Assembly: GCF_003946725.1 (NCBI RefSeq)
Contig: NZ_RHOY01000010.1
Coordinates: 51,648 to 115,647 of the forward strand
Length of the DNA stretch: 64,000 nt
Direction: 5' to 3'
DNA from: Agrilactobacillus yilanensis
GTDB lineage: Bacteria; Bacillota; Bacilli; Lactobacillales; Lactobacillaceae
The notes beneath the pieces were generated by a model. The model was not told where the DNA came from and ran no database searches. It saw only the letters and a program-made list of their open reading frames with translations. Shown piece by piece: positions 30,409 through 37,885 of the stretch. Position 1 is the first letter of the stretch, and every line of letters starts with the position of its first letter. Both the position numbers and the translations under genes were made by a program.

Positions 30409-32130
30409 CTATTTTGTAGGCCGTTGCCGCATGCCCGCTACGAATTCCTGGGTCGGTGTAACATATAATGTTTTTTGACCTTCATAAATCACGAAACCTG
30501 GCTTAGCCCCATTTGGTTTATGCACTTTTTTAACCATGACATAGTCCACAGGTACTGAAGCAGATAACCGCGATTTAGAAAAGTAAGCCGCTAACGTCGC
30601 TGCAGCCGTTAATGTTTCTGGCGTTGGCGCATTATCTTCAATAATGACATGGGAACCTGGAATATTTTTAGCGTGTAGCCAAATATCTGATTTCTTAGCC
30701 TTTTTCAAAGTTAATTGATCATTTTGTAAATTATTTTTCCCTACTAAGATATGCGTCCCATCGGCTGCCCAAAATTCTTCAGGTTTACTAATCTTAGCTG
30801 GTTTTCGCTGTTTCTTCTTTTTCTTATGCAAGTAACCTTCACGTTCTAACTCTAAAGTGATATCCTCAAGATCCTTAGGCTCGGCCAAATCAATTTGGGC
30901 TAAAATACCTTCAAAATACGTGATTTCATCTTGGGTTAACGCCATCTGCTGATTGACATAAGCCACAGAATTTTTAAGTTTTTGATAACGATTAAAATAT
31001 TTCTGCGCATTTTTAGAAGGGGATAACTGATTAGATAACGTTATTTTGACCGGCGCTTCATTATCGTAATAGTTAGGTAATGTAATTTCCCTCATACCCC
31101 GGGTAACTTGATGCAGATAGGTGGTTAATAATTCCCCTTTTAGGCGATAAGTTTCTGCATTTTTAGATTGATCCAAGGTTTTTTGCAGCTTAACCATTTT
31201 CTTTTTATCTTTATCCAATTCCAAATTAATGAAATGAATGAGTTCACTACATTGTTGCTTCACCCGATCTTGCCGGGCCTTTTGATCATAATATTGATCT
31301 AAAAGGGTACTTAGACTGTCAAATTGCTGCAAGGTGCTGTCAGGTAAATTTTGCAGACTTACATAAGGGAAAACCGTGAAATAGCTTTTGTTAGCAGCGG
31401 TGGTTAAAGTTGGTGTACCCGCATCAAAACGCTTAAAGAAACTATTAAATACGGTCATACCATTTTCTTTGATTTGATATATTAACTCGTTTAAAGTATC
31501 TTTACCTAAGCCTTGCAAAGTTGTCCCTAGAAGTTGGCGTTGAGCCGTTTCATCTTCTGCTTGATTCAACGCTGTTGTTAATTGCGTTAATTGTGCTGAC
31601 GTCATTAAAAATGGATCCACTTTATCTTGATAAGGCGGTTCGTGATAAGTCGCCCCAGGGGTTAAACCCCGATAAGAATTCTGACTGATTGAAACGCGTT
31701 TGACCAGATCAATGATCTTATTCGTTTCCGCATTGATCAAAAAGATGTTACTATGTCGACCCATTAATTCAACAACTAACCGTAAATGTTGAAGATCCCC
31801 CAGTTCATTACGGGAGGCGAAGACAAAATGAATAATTCGATCATTGTGTACTTGAGAGATTTCTTTAATAATTGCACCATCTAAATACTTGCGTAAAGTC
31901 ATAACGAACTTACTAGGAATCGGTGGATTATTGTAAGGGACTTTAGTAATTTGAATACGCGCATAAGAAGGGTGCGCTGATAAAAGTAGATTTTGATTTT
32001 TTCTATTTTTTCGGATTGTTAAAATAAGTTCATTGGGATAAGGCTGCTGAATTTTATTAAGCTTACCATTTTCCAATAATTCTTTTAATTCTAAAATCAT
32101 CGCGTGGGTAAAAGTACCATCAAAAGACAT
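30409..32130 (-). CDS. rqcH: Ribosome quality-control protein RqcH (NFACT family; FbpA)
   Basis: RqcH binds stalled 50S subunits and recruits tRNA-Ala to add C-terminal alanine tails; family members were earlier named fibronectin-binding proteins. The 573-residue protein has the NFACT-N domain with the key D97-R98 pair (HNDRIIHF), central coiled coils (about 290-440), and a C-terminal NFACT-R domain with SDIWLHAKNIPGSHVII. AAGGAG precedes the ATG. It diverges from marR-degV, and a shared symmetric promoter lies between them. Confidence 0.94.
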   Translation of the reverse strand: MSFDGTFTHAMILELKELLENGKLNKIQQPYPNELILTIRKNRKNQNLLLSAHPSYARIQITKVPYNNPPIPSKFVMTLRKYLDGAIIKEISQVHNDRIIHFVFASRNELGDLQHLRLVVELMGRHSNIFLINAETNKIIDLVKRVSISQNSYRGLTPGATYHEPPYQDKVDPFLMTSAQLTQLTTALNQAEDETAQRQLLGTTLQGLGKDTLNELIYQIKENGMTVFNSFFKRFDAGTPTLTTAANKSYFTVFPYVSLQNLPDSTLQQFDSLSTLLDQYYDQKARQDRVKQQCSELIHFINLELDKDKKKMVKLQKTLDQSKNAETYRLKGELLTTYLHQVTRGMREITLPNYYDNEAPVKITLSNQLSPSKNAQKYFNRYQKLKNSVAYVNQQMALTQDEITYFEGILAQIDLAEPKDLEDITLELEREGYLHKKKKKQRKPAKISKPEEFWAADGTHILVGKNNLQNDQLTLKKAKKSDIWLHAKNIPGSHVIIEDNAPTPETLTAAATLAAYFSKSRLSASVPVDYVMVKKVHKPNGAKPGFVIYEGQKTLYVTPTQEFVAGMRQRPTK

Positions 32131-32189
32131 AGGAATTAGACTCCTTTTTATAAATAATTTTAAGTTTGTGCCGTTATACTCCCGTTATG

Positions 32190-32223
32190 TTGCATTATGA
32201 AACTTTAAAATTGTATAATGCAA
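32190..32223. promoter_or_regulatory. Symmetric divergent promoter and likely MarR operator
   Basis: TTGCATTAT (32190-32198) and ATAATGCAA (32215-32223) form a perfect 9-base inverted repeat with a 16-base centre. On the plus strand this gives TTGCAT-18-TATAAT toward marR. On the minus strand it gives TTGCAT-18-CATAAT toward rqcH. Each arm is the -35 of one promoter and the -10 of the other, so one bound dimer could block both. Confidence 0.65.
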
Positions 32224-32236
32224 TAGAGGTGATATC

Positions 32237-32659
32237 ATGCAAAAAAATCAGGTAACACGCATCTATAACGTCGGCAAAAAAATTGAACAAGTTCTAACGG
32301 CTGTTTTAGCAGAATCGAATCTGACAATTCGCCTATGGACCTTATTAAGTTTACTACAAGATGGCCATACAACCAATCAGGCTTTACAAATACAGCTGCA
32401 AACTAATAAATCTACACTTTCTAGACAATTAAATCAACTGGTCCAGCAAGATTTAATTCGTTTAAATGAAATCAGTTCTGATAGGCATCAAAAACATTAT
32501 CAGTTAACGCCCCATGGATTACAAGTCTTAAATCAAGCAACACAACAAATTTCTCAGCTAGATGATGCGGTATTTAAATATTGGTCCAAAGATGAAAAAC
32601 AATTTTTAACAGTTTTATTGAATCGCTTTGAATCTGATTTAATAAAACGTAAGGTGTAA
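32237..32659 (+). CDS. MarR-family transcriptional regulator
   Basis: The 140-residue protein is a winged-helix DNA-binding dimer of the MarR type. The recognition-helix segment is LQTNKSTLSRQLNQLVQQDL and the wing is RLNEISSDRHQKHYQLTPHG. GAGGTG precedes the ATG. The palindromic element 14 bases upstream is a natural autoregulatory operator and also covers the rqcH promoter. The downstream degV paralogue, 44 bases away, is probably in the same transcript. That hints at a lipid-related signal, comparable with FabT in streptococci, but this is inference only. Confidence 0.88.
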   Translation: MQKNQVTRIYNVGKKIEQVLTAVLAESNLTIRLWTLLSLLQDGHTTNQALQIQLQTNKSTLSRQLNQLVQQDLIRLNEISSDRHQKHYQLTPHGLQVLNQATQQISQLDDAVFKYWSKDEKQFLTVLLNRFESDLIKRKV

Positions 32660-32703
32660 TTATACGCTAATTTCTTAATTTTTTTAAAGGAAAGATGTTT
32701 TAA

Positions 32704-33567
32704 ATGAAACTTGCCATCGTCACAGACAGTACCGCTTATTTGACTTCGGAACAAATCACCGAAAACAATATTAAAGTCATCCCTATCCCCCTCACAATTG
32801 ATGGTGAATCCTATTTAGAGGGCGTTAATCTATCAACTACCGACTTTTATAGTAAATTAAAAAATTCAAAAACTTTACCAACCACTTCACAGCCACCGTT
32901 AGGCGAAGTACTACAGCTGTATAGCCAATTAGCAGCTCAAGGTTATGACACCGTCTTATCCATCCATTTATCCAGTACAATTTCTGGCTTTGTCCAAAAT
33001 TTAAAAGTAATTGCCCGTGATATTACAGCAATTAAAGTAATACCTTATGACAGCCATATTACGGTCATGTTAATGGGACATCTTGTATTAGAAGCTGCCA
33101 AATTAGCACGCCAAGGGGCGGATTTAGAAACAATTATTCAAAAACTTAACGAGTTACGTGCCAGTATGGATGAAGTCTTTATTGTCAGTGATTTGCAAAA
33201 TCTAGTGAAGGGCGGTCGACTTTCTAATGCCTCTGCATTTGTGGGTTCGATTTTAAAAATTAAGCCCTTATTGACTTTTGACAGTACCACGCATAAAATT
33301 ACTGCGTTTGAAAAGATTCGCTCCTTAAAAAAGGCTTACAGTCGAGCGGAAGATTTATTTGACCAAGCAATTCGCCATCATGATTATCCTTTACGGGCGA
33401 TTATTATTCACGGTAACAATTTAGCTGAGGCTAAAAAATGGCAGCAGAGAATACAAGAAAAACAGCCTGAAATTCCAATTGAACTCAGTTATTTTGGACC
33501 TGTCGTCGGCGCACATTTAGGAGACAAATCAATCGCCTTAGCCTGGTTAAAAAATATAGATAAATAG
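32704..33567 (+). CDS. DegV family fatty-acid-binding protein, second paralogue
   Basis: This 287-residue FakB-like protein starts KLAIVTDSTAYLTSEQ, carries TTSQPP (lipid head-group site), SSTISGFVQNLKV and GRLSNASAFVGSILKIKPLL. It resembles the paralogue at 13034-13906 over its full length but has diverged. It is expected to hold a fatty acid for the FakA kinase. AAAGGAAAG lies before the ATG. Position behind marR suggests regulation by that protein. There is no obvious terminator after it. Confidence 0.9.
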   Translation: MKLAIVTDSTAYLTSEQITENNIKVIPIPLTIDGESYLEGVNLSTTDFYSKLKNSKTLPTTSQPPLGEVLQLYSQLAAQGYDTVLSIHLSSTISGFVQNLKVIARDITAIKVIPYDSHITVMLMGHLVLEAAKLARQGADLETIIQKLNELRASMDEVFIVSDLQNLVKGGRLSNASAFVGSILKIKPLLTFDSTTHKITAFEKIRSLKKAYSRAEDLFDQAIRHHDYPLRAIIIHGNNLAEAKKWQQRIQEKQPEIPIELSYFGPVVGAHLGDKSIALAWLKNIDK

Positions 33568-33643
33568 ATATATTAAATAAGATATACTCAATTATAATCT
33601 ACATATAGCTTTAAATGCTGCCTAGTTTCAGCAAAAAAGTAGC

Positions 33644-33689
33644 ATACTACATATTGACTTTTTTTGTAAAAAGGTACAATATATTGTGT
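33644..33689 (+). promoter_or_regulatory. Two NrdR-like boxes over the pnuC-dNK promoter
   Basis: GTACAATATATTGTGT (33674-33689) matches the NrdR box pattern ACACWATATATWGTGT at 14 of 16 positions, and ATACTACATATTGACT (33644-33659) at 12 of 16. The boxes start 30 bases apart, close to the three-helical-turn spacing usual for paired NrdR boxes. The -35 TTGACT (33654-33659) is in the first box and TACAAT (33675-33680) or CAATAT (33677-33682) in the second, so binding would block the promoter. A ~75-base leader follows. Confidence 0.65.
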
Positions 33690-33763
33690 GTTGCTTTTTT
33701 ATTGCCATTTTATTTATGAAAAATTAGCAAAGCTTTTATTTTATATAGATTAGGGGTTTTTTC

Positions 33764-34531
33764 ATGCAAATCATTGTCGGACTTAAGACTTTACCAACAA
33801 AGCTAAAACATCATTTTTGGGCGGATTGGCAGGGGTGGTCACTGCAAAGCTACCTATTAGCTGCGTTTGGGGTTGGTTTTCTAATCGGTATGCAGCTCAT
33901 CAATCCTAATGCCAGTTGGTTATCAACAATTGCCGGTTTATTAGGTGTTTTATGTGTTAACTTAATTACCTCCCGTAAATGGTTAAACGGACTAGTTGGC
34001 TTGATCTCAGCTATTTTAATTATTGCCACAGCGATCCCTAATACCAATTATATGGAAATTATTTTACAAGGTACTTATATTATTATGTTAGATTTACCAA
34101 TTATTTTAGGTACTGAATGGGATAAAGATACGGCTTTACGGCACTTTAGCGATCATAATAAAACCTTCATGGTGATCAAATATCTTTTAATCACTTTGAT
34201 CATCTGGGGTGTTGGTTACTTTTTAATTAGTCAGTTTACAAACGATGCTCGGCCAGCAGTTGACGCCTTGAGTACCGCAATTGGTTTAGTCGCAACTTGG
34301 CTTTGTGTTCGTCGTTTCCCAGAACAATATTATTTCTGGTTTGGCCAAGGCATTATGTCTTTAATTTTATGGACAATGACTGCCTTGCATAACGGCTCCG
34401 GTGATTGGGCTTTAGCAGTCACTTACAGCATCTACGTTGCCAACGATCTAATTGCCTTTTTCAAATCCAGCTGGTTTGAGCATCAACAAAAAACAACCTC
34501 AAAAACAAATCAAGAAGTTTATAATAATTAA
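33764..34531 (+). CDS. PnuC-family nucleoside transporter (PnuN-like candidate)
   Basis: This 255-residue membrane protein has about seven hydrophobic helices and the PnuC-family layout, including WLSTIAGLLGVLCVNLI near the N terminus and a C-terminal WALAVTYSIYVANDLIAF. PnuC itself carries nicotinamide riboside by facilitated diffusion, driven by phosphorylation inside. Here the partner gene 20 bases downstream is a deoxynucleoside kinase and the promoter has NrdR-like boxes. Both fit the PnuN subgroup proposed for deoxynucleosides. The substrate remains an inference. No NAD-salvage gene is nearby. AGGGG lies before the ATG. Confidence 0.82.
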   Translation: MQIIVGLKTLPTKLKHHFWADWQGWSLQSYLLAAFGVGFLIGMQLINPNASWLSTIAGLLGVLCVNLITSRKWLNGLVGLISAILIIATAIPNTNYMEIILQGTYIIMLDLPIILGTEWDKDTALRHFSDHNKTFMVIKYLLITLIIWGVGYFLISQFTNDARPAVDALSTAIGLVATWLCVRRFPEQYYFWFGQGIMSLILWTMTALHNGSGDWALAVTYSIYVANDLIAFFKSSWFEHQQKTTSKTNQEVYNN

Positions 34532-34551
34532 ATAGCAAAGAAGGAAGATGA

Positions 34552-35265
34552 ATGACAGTGCTTGTATTAAGCGGCGTAATCGGTTCAGGAAAAAGTTCAC
34601 TCACAAAAATTTTAGCAGATCATCTAGGCACCGAGGCTTTTTATGAAAAAGTCAAAGATAACCCAGTATTGCCACTTTTTTATAAAGGCAACAAAATTGC
34701 GGAAGCAAAACGGGCAGCAGGGCAAAGGGACGCCACTAATCCATATGCCTTCTTACTGCAAATTTATTTTTTAAATACGCGTTTTCATTCGATTAAGGCT
34801 GCTTTAACAGATGATAATAACGTGTTGGATCGTTCTATTTATGAAGATGAGATTTTTATGCGCATGAACACAGATCAAGGTCATGCCACTAAAGAAGAGT
34901 ACTTAATTTATAAAGATCTATTGGATAATATGTTGGAAGAATTAGAAGGTATGCCTAAAAAACATCCAGATCTATTGGTCAATATCCATGTATCTTATGA
35001 TACGATGATCAAGCGGATCGCCAAACGAGGGCGCCAATACGAACAGATTCAGCAAGATCCAAGTTTAGTTACTTATTATAAAGATTTAATTGACTACTAT
35101 GATACTTGGTATCAAAATTATGATGCTTCAGCTAAAATTCAAATTGATGGAGACCGATACGATTTCATCGAAAATCCTAAAGATCAGCAAATCATTTTAA
35201 AAACACTAGATCAAAAAATTCTAGAAATTCATCATGAAGCTGATCCTGCATTTAAAATTATTTAA
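34552..35265 (+). CDS. Deoxynucleoside kinase
   Basis: This 237-residue P-loop kinase phosphorylates deoxynucleosides (deoxyadenosine, deoxyguanosine or deoxycytidine) with ATP. The Walker A is GVIGSGKSS at about 8-16. NVLDRSIYEDEIFMRM has the DRS substrate-contact motif, and the LID-like RIAKRGRQYEQ is typical of the dCK/dGK family. AAGGAAG precedes the ATG. Paired with the upstream transporter it forms an uptake-and-trap unit for DNA precursors. Which base is preferred is not readable from the sequence. Confidence 0.92.
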   Translation: MTVLVLSGVIGSGKSSLTKILADHLGTEAFYEKVKDNPVLPLFYKGNKIAEAKRAAGQRDATNPYAFLLQIYFLNTRFHSIKAALTDDNNVLDRSIYEDEIFMRMNTDQGHATKEEYLIYKDLLDNMLEELEGMPKKHPDLLVNIHVSYDTMIKRIAKRGRQYEQIQQDPSLVTYYKDLIDYYDTWYQNYDASAKIQIDGDRYDFIENPKDQQIILKTLDQKILEIHHEADPAFKII

Positions 35266-35274
35266 ATTTCTGAC

Positions 35275-35316
35275 AATAAAAGCCACGACTGAGATAACTT
35301 AGTCGTGGCTTTTATT
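35275..35316. terminator. Strong terminator after the deoxynucleoside kinase gene
   Basis: AATAAAAGCCACGACT pairs perfectly with AGTCGTGGCTTTTATT around a ten-base loop, with T-rich sequence after it. It could also act on the opposite strand. Confidence 0.93.
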
Positions 35317-35461
35317 TTTGATAGTGTCTAAATTGAATTTGTTGATTTTAAGTCGAGATTAGGGGAGTGCTCAAAAGATAAATAATTATAAGTTAACATA
35401 ATATATATTATACGAAGTAGTGCAATTATCTATAAAAGACAGCTTCATTAATTATATTACG

Positions 35462-36742
35462 TTATTTTGAACTAACTTTGTCTGTTAAAATTAAATTTTC
35501 TAAATATTTTCCAAATTCACTGGTACTTAACTCTGTGGCACCGTCAATCTCTTGCGCAAAATCCCAAGTGACTTGTTTTTGTTTAATCGCCTGACTGATC
35601 GCTTCATGAATTAAGTCACTGACTTCAGTCCAACCTAGATAATCAAACATCATTGCGCCAGATAATAAAATGGATGATGGATTTAATTTATTTTGTCCAA
35701 CAAACTGTGGTGCTGTACCATGGGTCGCTTCAAAAATCGCTTGACCGGTATGATAATTAATATTCGCACTTGGTGCAATCCCAATACCGCCAACTTGTGC
35801 AGCTAAAGCATCTGAAATATAGTCACCATTTAAATTACATGTGGCTACCACATCAAAATTAGTTGGATTAATTAAGGCTTGTTGGAAGAAATTATCCGTA
35901 ATAATATCATCAATGATAATTTTATGATGCTGTCTGGCGGATTCTAAGGCTTTTTCAGCTGCTGCTGGTCCATCAGTGGCTTTAATGGCGTCATATTCTG
36001 GCTGAGTAAAGACTTGATCTTGATAATTCGCCGCTGCGATGTCATAACCCCATTGTTTAAAAGCGCCTTCAGTATATTTCATAATATTGCCTTTATGCAC
36101 CAAGGTTACTTTATGACGGTTATGCGCAATGGCGTAATCAATTGCTGATGCAATAAAGCGTTGACTGCCGGTTTTAGAAATCGGTTTGATGGCGTAATTA
36201 CTATCATCCGGAAATCTAACTTTTGAGAGTTGTCCAGTGGTCTCTAAAACTTGCATTAATGACTGAGCGGCATCGTTTTTATATTCAATTCCGGCATAAA
36301 TATCTTCCGTATTTTCCCGAAAAACTGTCATTTCAACCTTTTCCGGATGTCTAATCGGCGTTGGGGTCCCTACAAAATAATGAATTGGTCGGACACAAGC
36401 ATATAAATCAAATTTTTGTCGCAACGTCACATTAATGGAACGATGTCCTTTGCCGATCGGCGTTGTTAAAGGGCCTTTAATGCCAATTAAGGCTTTTTCT
36501 AATGCTTTAACGGTTGCTTCAGGCAGCCATTCACCGGTTTGATCATAAGCTTTTTCCCCAGCAAGTACCTCCTGCCACTCTACCCCACGCTTTTGACCGT
36601 AAGCTTTAGTAATTGCGGCATCAAAAACAGGTTGTGCGGCGGCCCAAATTTCAGGCCCAATGCCGTCACCGACAATATAAGGAATAATAGGTTGATCGGG
36701 TACGTTTAATTGTTGTTTGTCTTGTTTGATATATGCTGCCAT
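35462..36742 (-). CDS. icd: Isocitrate dehydrogenase (NADP type)
   Basis: It oxidatively decarboxylates isocitrate to 2-oxoglutarate. The 426-residue protein has YIVGDGIGPEIW, GPLTTPIGKGHRSINVTLR (substrate loop with the serine that is phosphorylated in E. coli), MTVFRENTEDIYAGIE and EATHGTAPQFVGQNKLNPSS. The frame is open from GTG 36754, but that codon overlaps the AGAGG ribosome site. ATG 36742, 11 bases after it, gives MAAYIKQDK. It is the last gene of acnA-citZ-icd and has no clear terminator in the 140 bases downstream. Confidence 0.95.
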   Translation of the reverse strand: MAAYIKQDKQQLNVPDQPIIPYIVGDGIGPEIWAAAQPVFDAAITKAYGQKRGVEWQEVLAGEKAYDQTGEWLPEATVKALEKALIGIKGPLTTPIGKGHRSINVTLRQKFDLYACVRPIHYFVGTPTPIRHPEKVEMTVFRENTEDIYAGIEYKNDAAQSLMQVLETTGQLSKVRFPDDSNYAIKPISKTGSQRFIASAIDYAIAHNRHKVTLVHKGNIMKYTEGAFKQWGYDIAAANYQDQVFTQPEYDAIKATDGPAAAEKALESARQHHKIIIDDIITDNFFQQALINPTNFDVVATCNLNGDYISDALAAQVGGIGIAPSANINYHTGQAIFEATHGTAPQFVGQNKLNPSSILLSGAMMFDYLGWTEVSDLIHEAISQAIKQKQVTWDFAQEIDGATELSTSEFGKYLENLILTDKVSSK

Positions 36743-36763
36743 AAGTTTAAACACCTCTATTTT

Positions 36764-37873
36764 TTATTGTGCATTTTGTTGCCGTTCATCAATCCGCCGA
36801 TTCATTTCACCGACATATTCGGAACTAGGTCTAATTAAAGTATGCATTTGCCGCTGTTCTTGAATGTGTGCCAACCAGCCGCCGGTCCGACATACTGCAA
36901 ATAATAAAGTAAATACATCCGCAGGCAGACCCATGCAGTGATAGATTGTCGCCGTGTAAAAATCCACATTCGGTTTGAAATTTGTATTTTCAGCCATGTA
37001 AGTCTGAATTTGCTCGGAAAGTTGATACCATTTCAACTGATGACTGTCTTTTGCAATTTGGGCCGCCGCAATTTTTAAATATTTCGCCCGGGGATCCCCG
37101 TTTTTATAAATACGATGGCCAAAACCTGATATTTTTTCATGTTTTGCCAGTTTATCGGCAATATAAGTGGCTGGATCAATGTGATTTTGATCAATTTCTG
37201 TCAACATTTTAAAAACAGCTTCGTTGGCGCCGCCGTGTAATGGGCCTTTTAAGGCGCAAACCGCCGCAGTCAAACAAGAATACATATCTGCATCGGTGCT
37301 GGCCACAACCCGGGCTGTAAATGTGGATGCATTTAATTCATGATCCGCATGTAAAATTAAAACTTGGTTGGCAATGGCCGTTTGTGCAGCCGTTGGTAAA
37401 TGTCCGGTTAGCAAATAATAGAAATTACCGGCATAGCTTAGATCTTGTCTTGGGGTTAAGATGGGCCGCTTTTGCAATAAACTTACAATAGCTGCCACGA
37501 CCGCCAACATGCGTCCTTGGACTTGTTCAGACGTTCCGGTAGCGTCAGTTTGTGTCCCCAACATTGAAATGGCCGTTCTTAAAATACTCATGGGATGTTG
37601 ATGGGTGTTACTAATCACTCTCAGCCGGTTTAAATAGTGTTCATCTAAATAGATATTCGCAAATATTTTTTTGTTTTGCGCTTCCAATTCTGAAGCTGTT
37701 GGTAAACGTAAATGCCATAGCAAGAACAAAACTTCTTCATAAGAAACTTGTTGTGCCATCAGTTCATCAATACCGTAACCTGCATAAGATAGCATTTGAT
37801 TTTTTGTTGAGCTGATATAAGTTTCAGTACAAATTACATTTGCTAGACCAGCTGATACTTTGATTGGTTCCAT
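36764..37873 (-). CDS. citZ: Citrate synthase
   Basis: It condenses oxaloacetate and acetyl-CoA to citrate. The 369-residue type II-like Gram-positive enzyme has LHADHELNASTFTARVV (catalytic His region), GPLHGGANEAVFKML with the second catalytic histidine, ISGFGHRIYKNGDPRAK and PNVDFYTATIYHCMGLP with the catalytic aspartate. The ATG at 37873 follows AAGGAG by 8 bases; an in-frame GTG at 37882 overlaps the ribosome site. It lies 12 bases after acnA. Confidence 0.95.
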   Translation of the reverse strand: MEPIKVSAGLANVICTETYISSTKNQMLSYAGYGIDELMAQQVSYEEVLFLLWHLRLPTASELEAQNKKIFANIYLDEHYLNRLRVISNTHQHPMSILRTAISMLGTQTDATGTSEQVQGRMLAVVAAIVSLLQKRPILTPRQDLSYAGNFYYLLTGHLPTAAQTAIANQVLILHADHELNASTFTARVVASTDADMYSCLTAAVCALKGPLHGGANEAVFKMLTEIDQNHIDPATYIADKLAKHEKISGFGHRIYKNGDPRAKYLKIAAAQIAKDSHQLKWYQLSEQIQTYMAENTNFKPNVDFYTATIYHCMGLPADVFTLLFAVCRTGGWLAHIQEQRQMHTLIRPSSEYVGEMNRRIDERQQNAQ

Positions 37874-37885
37874 AAACAACACTCC

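Noticed and set aside
33690..33763. Riboswitch in the leader of the pnuC-like gene
   Set aside because: The 75-base leader is too short and AT-rich, without the conserved blocks of NAD+ or purine riboswitches.
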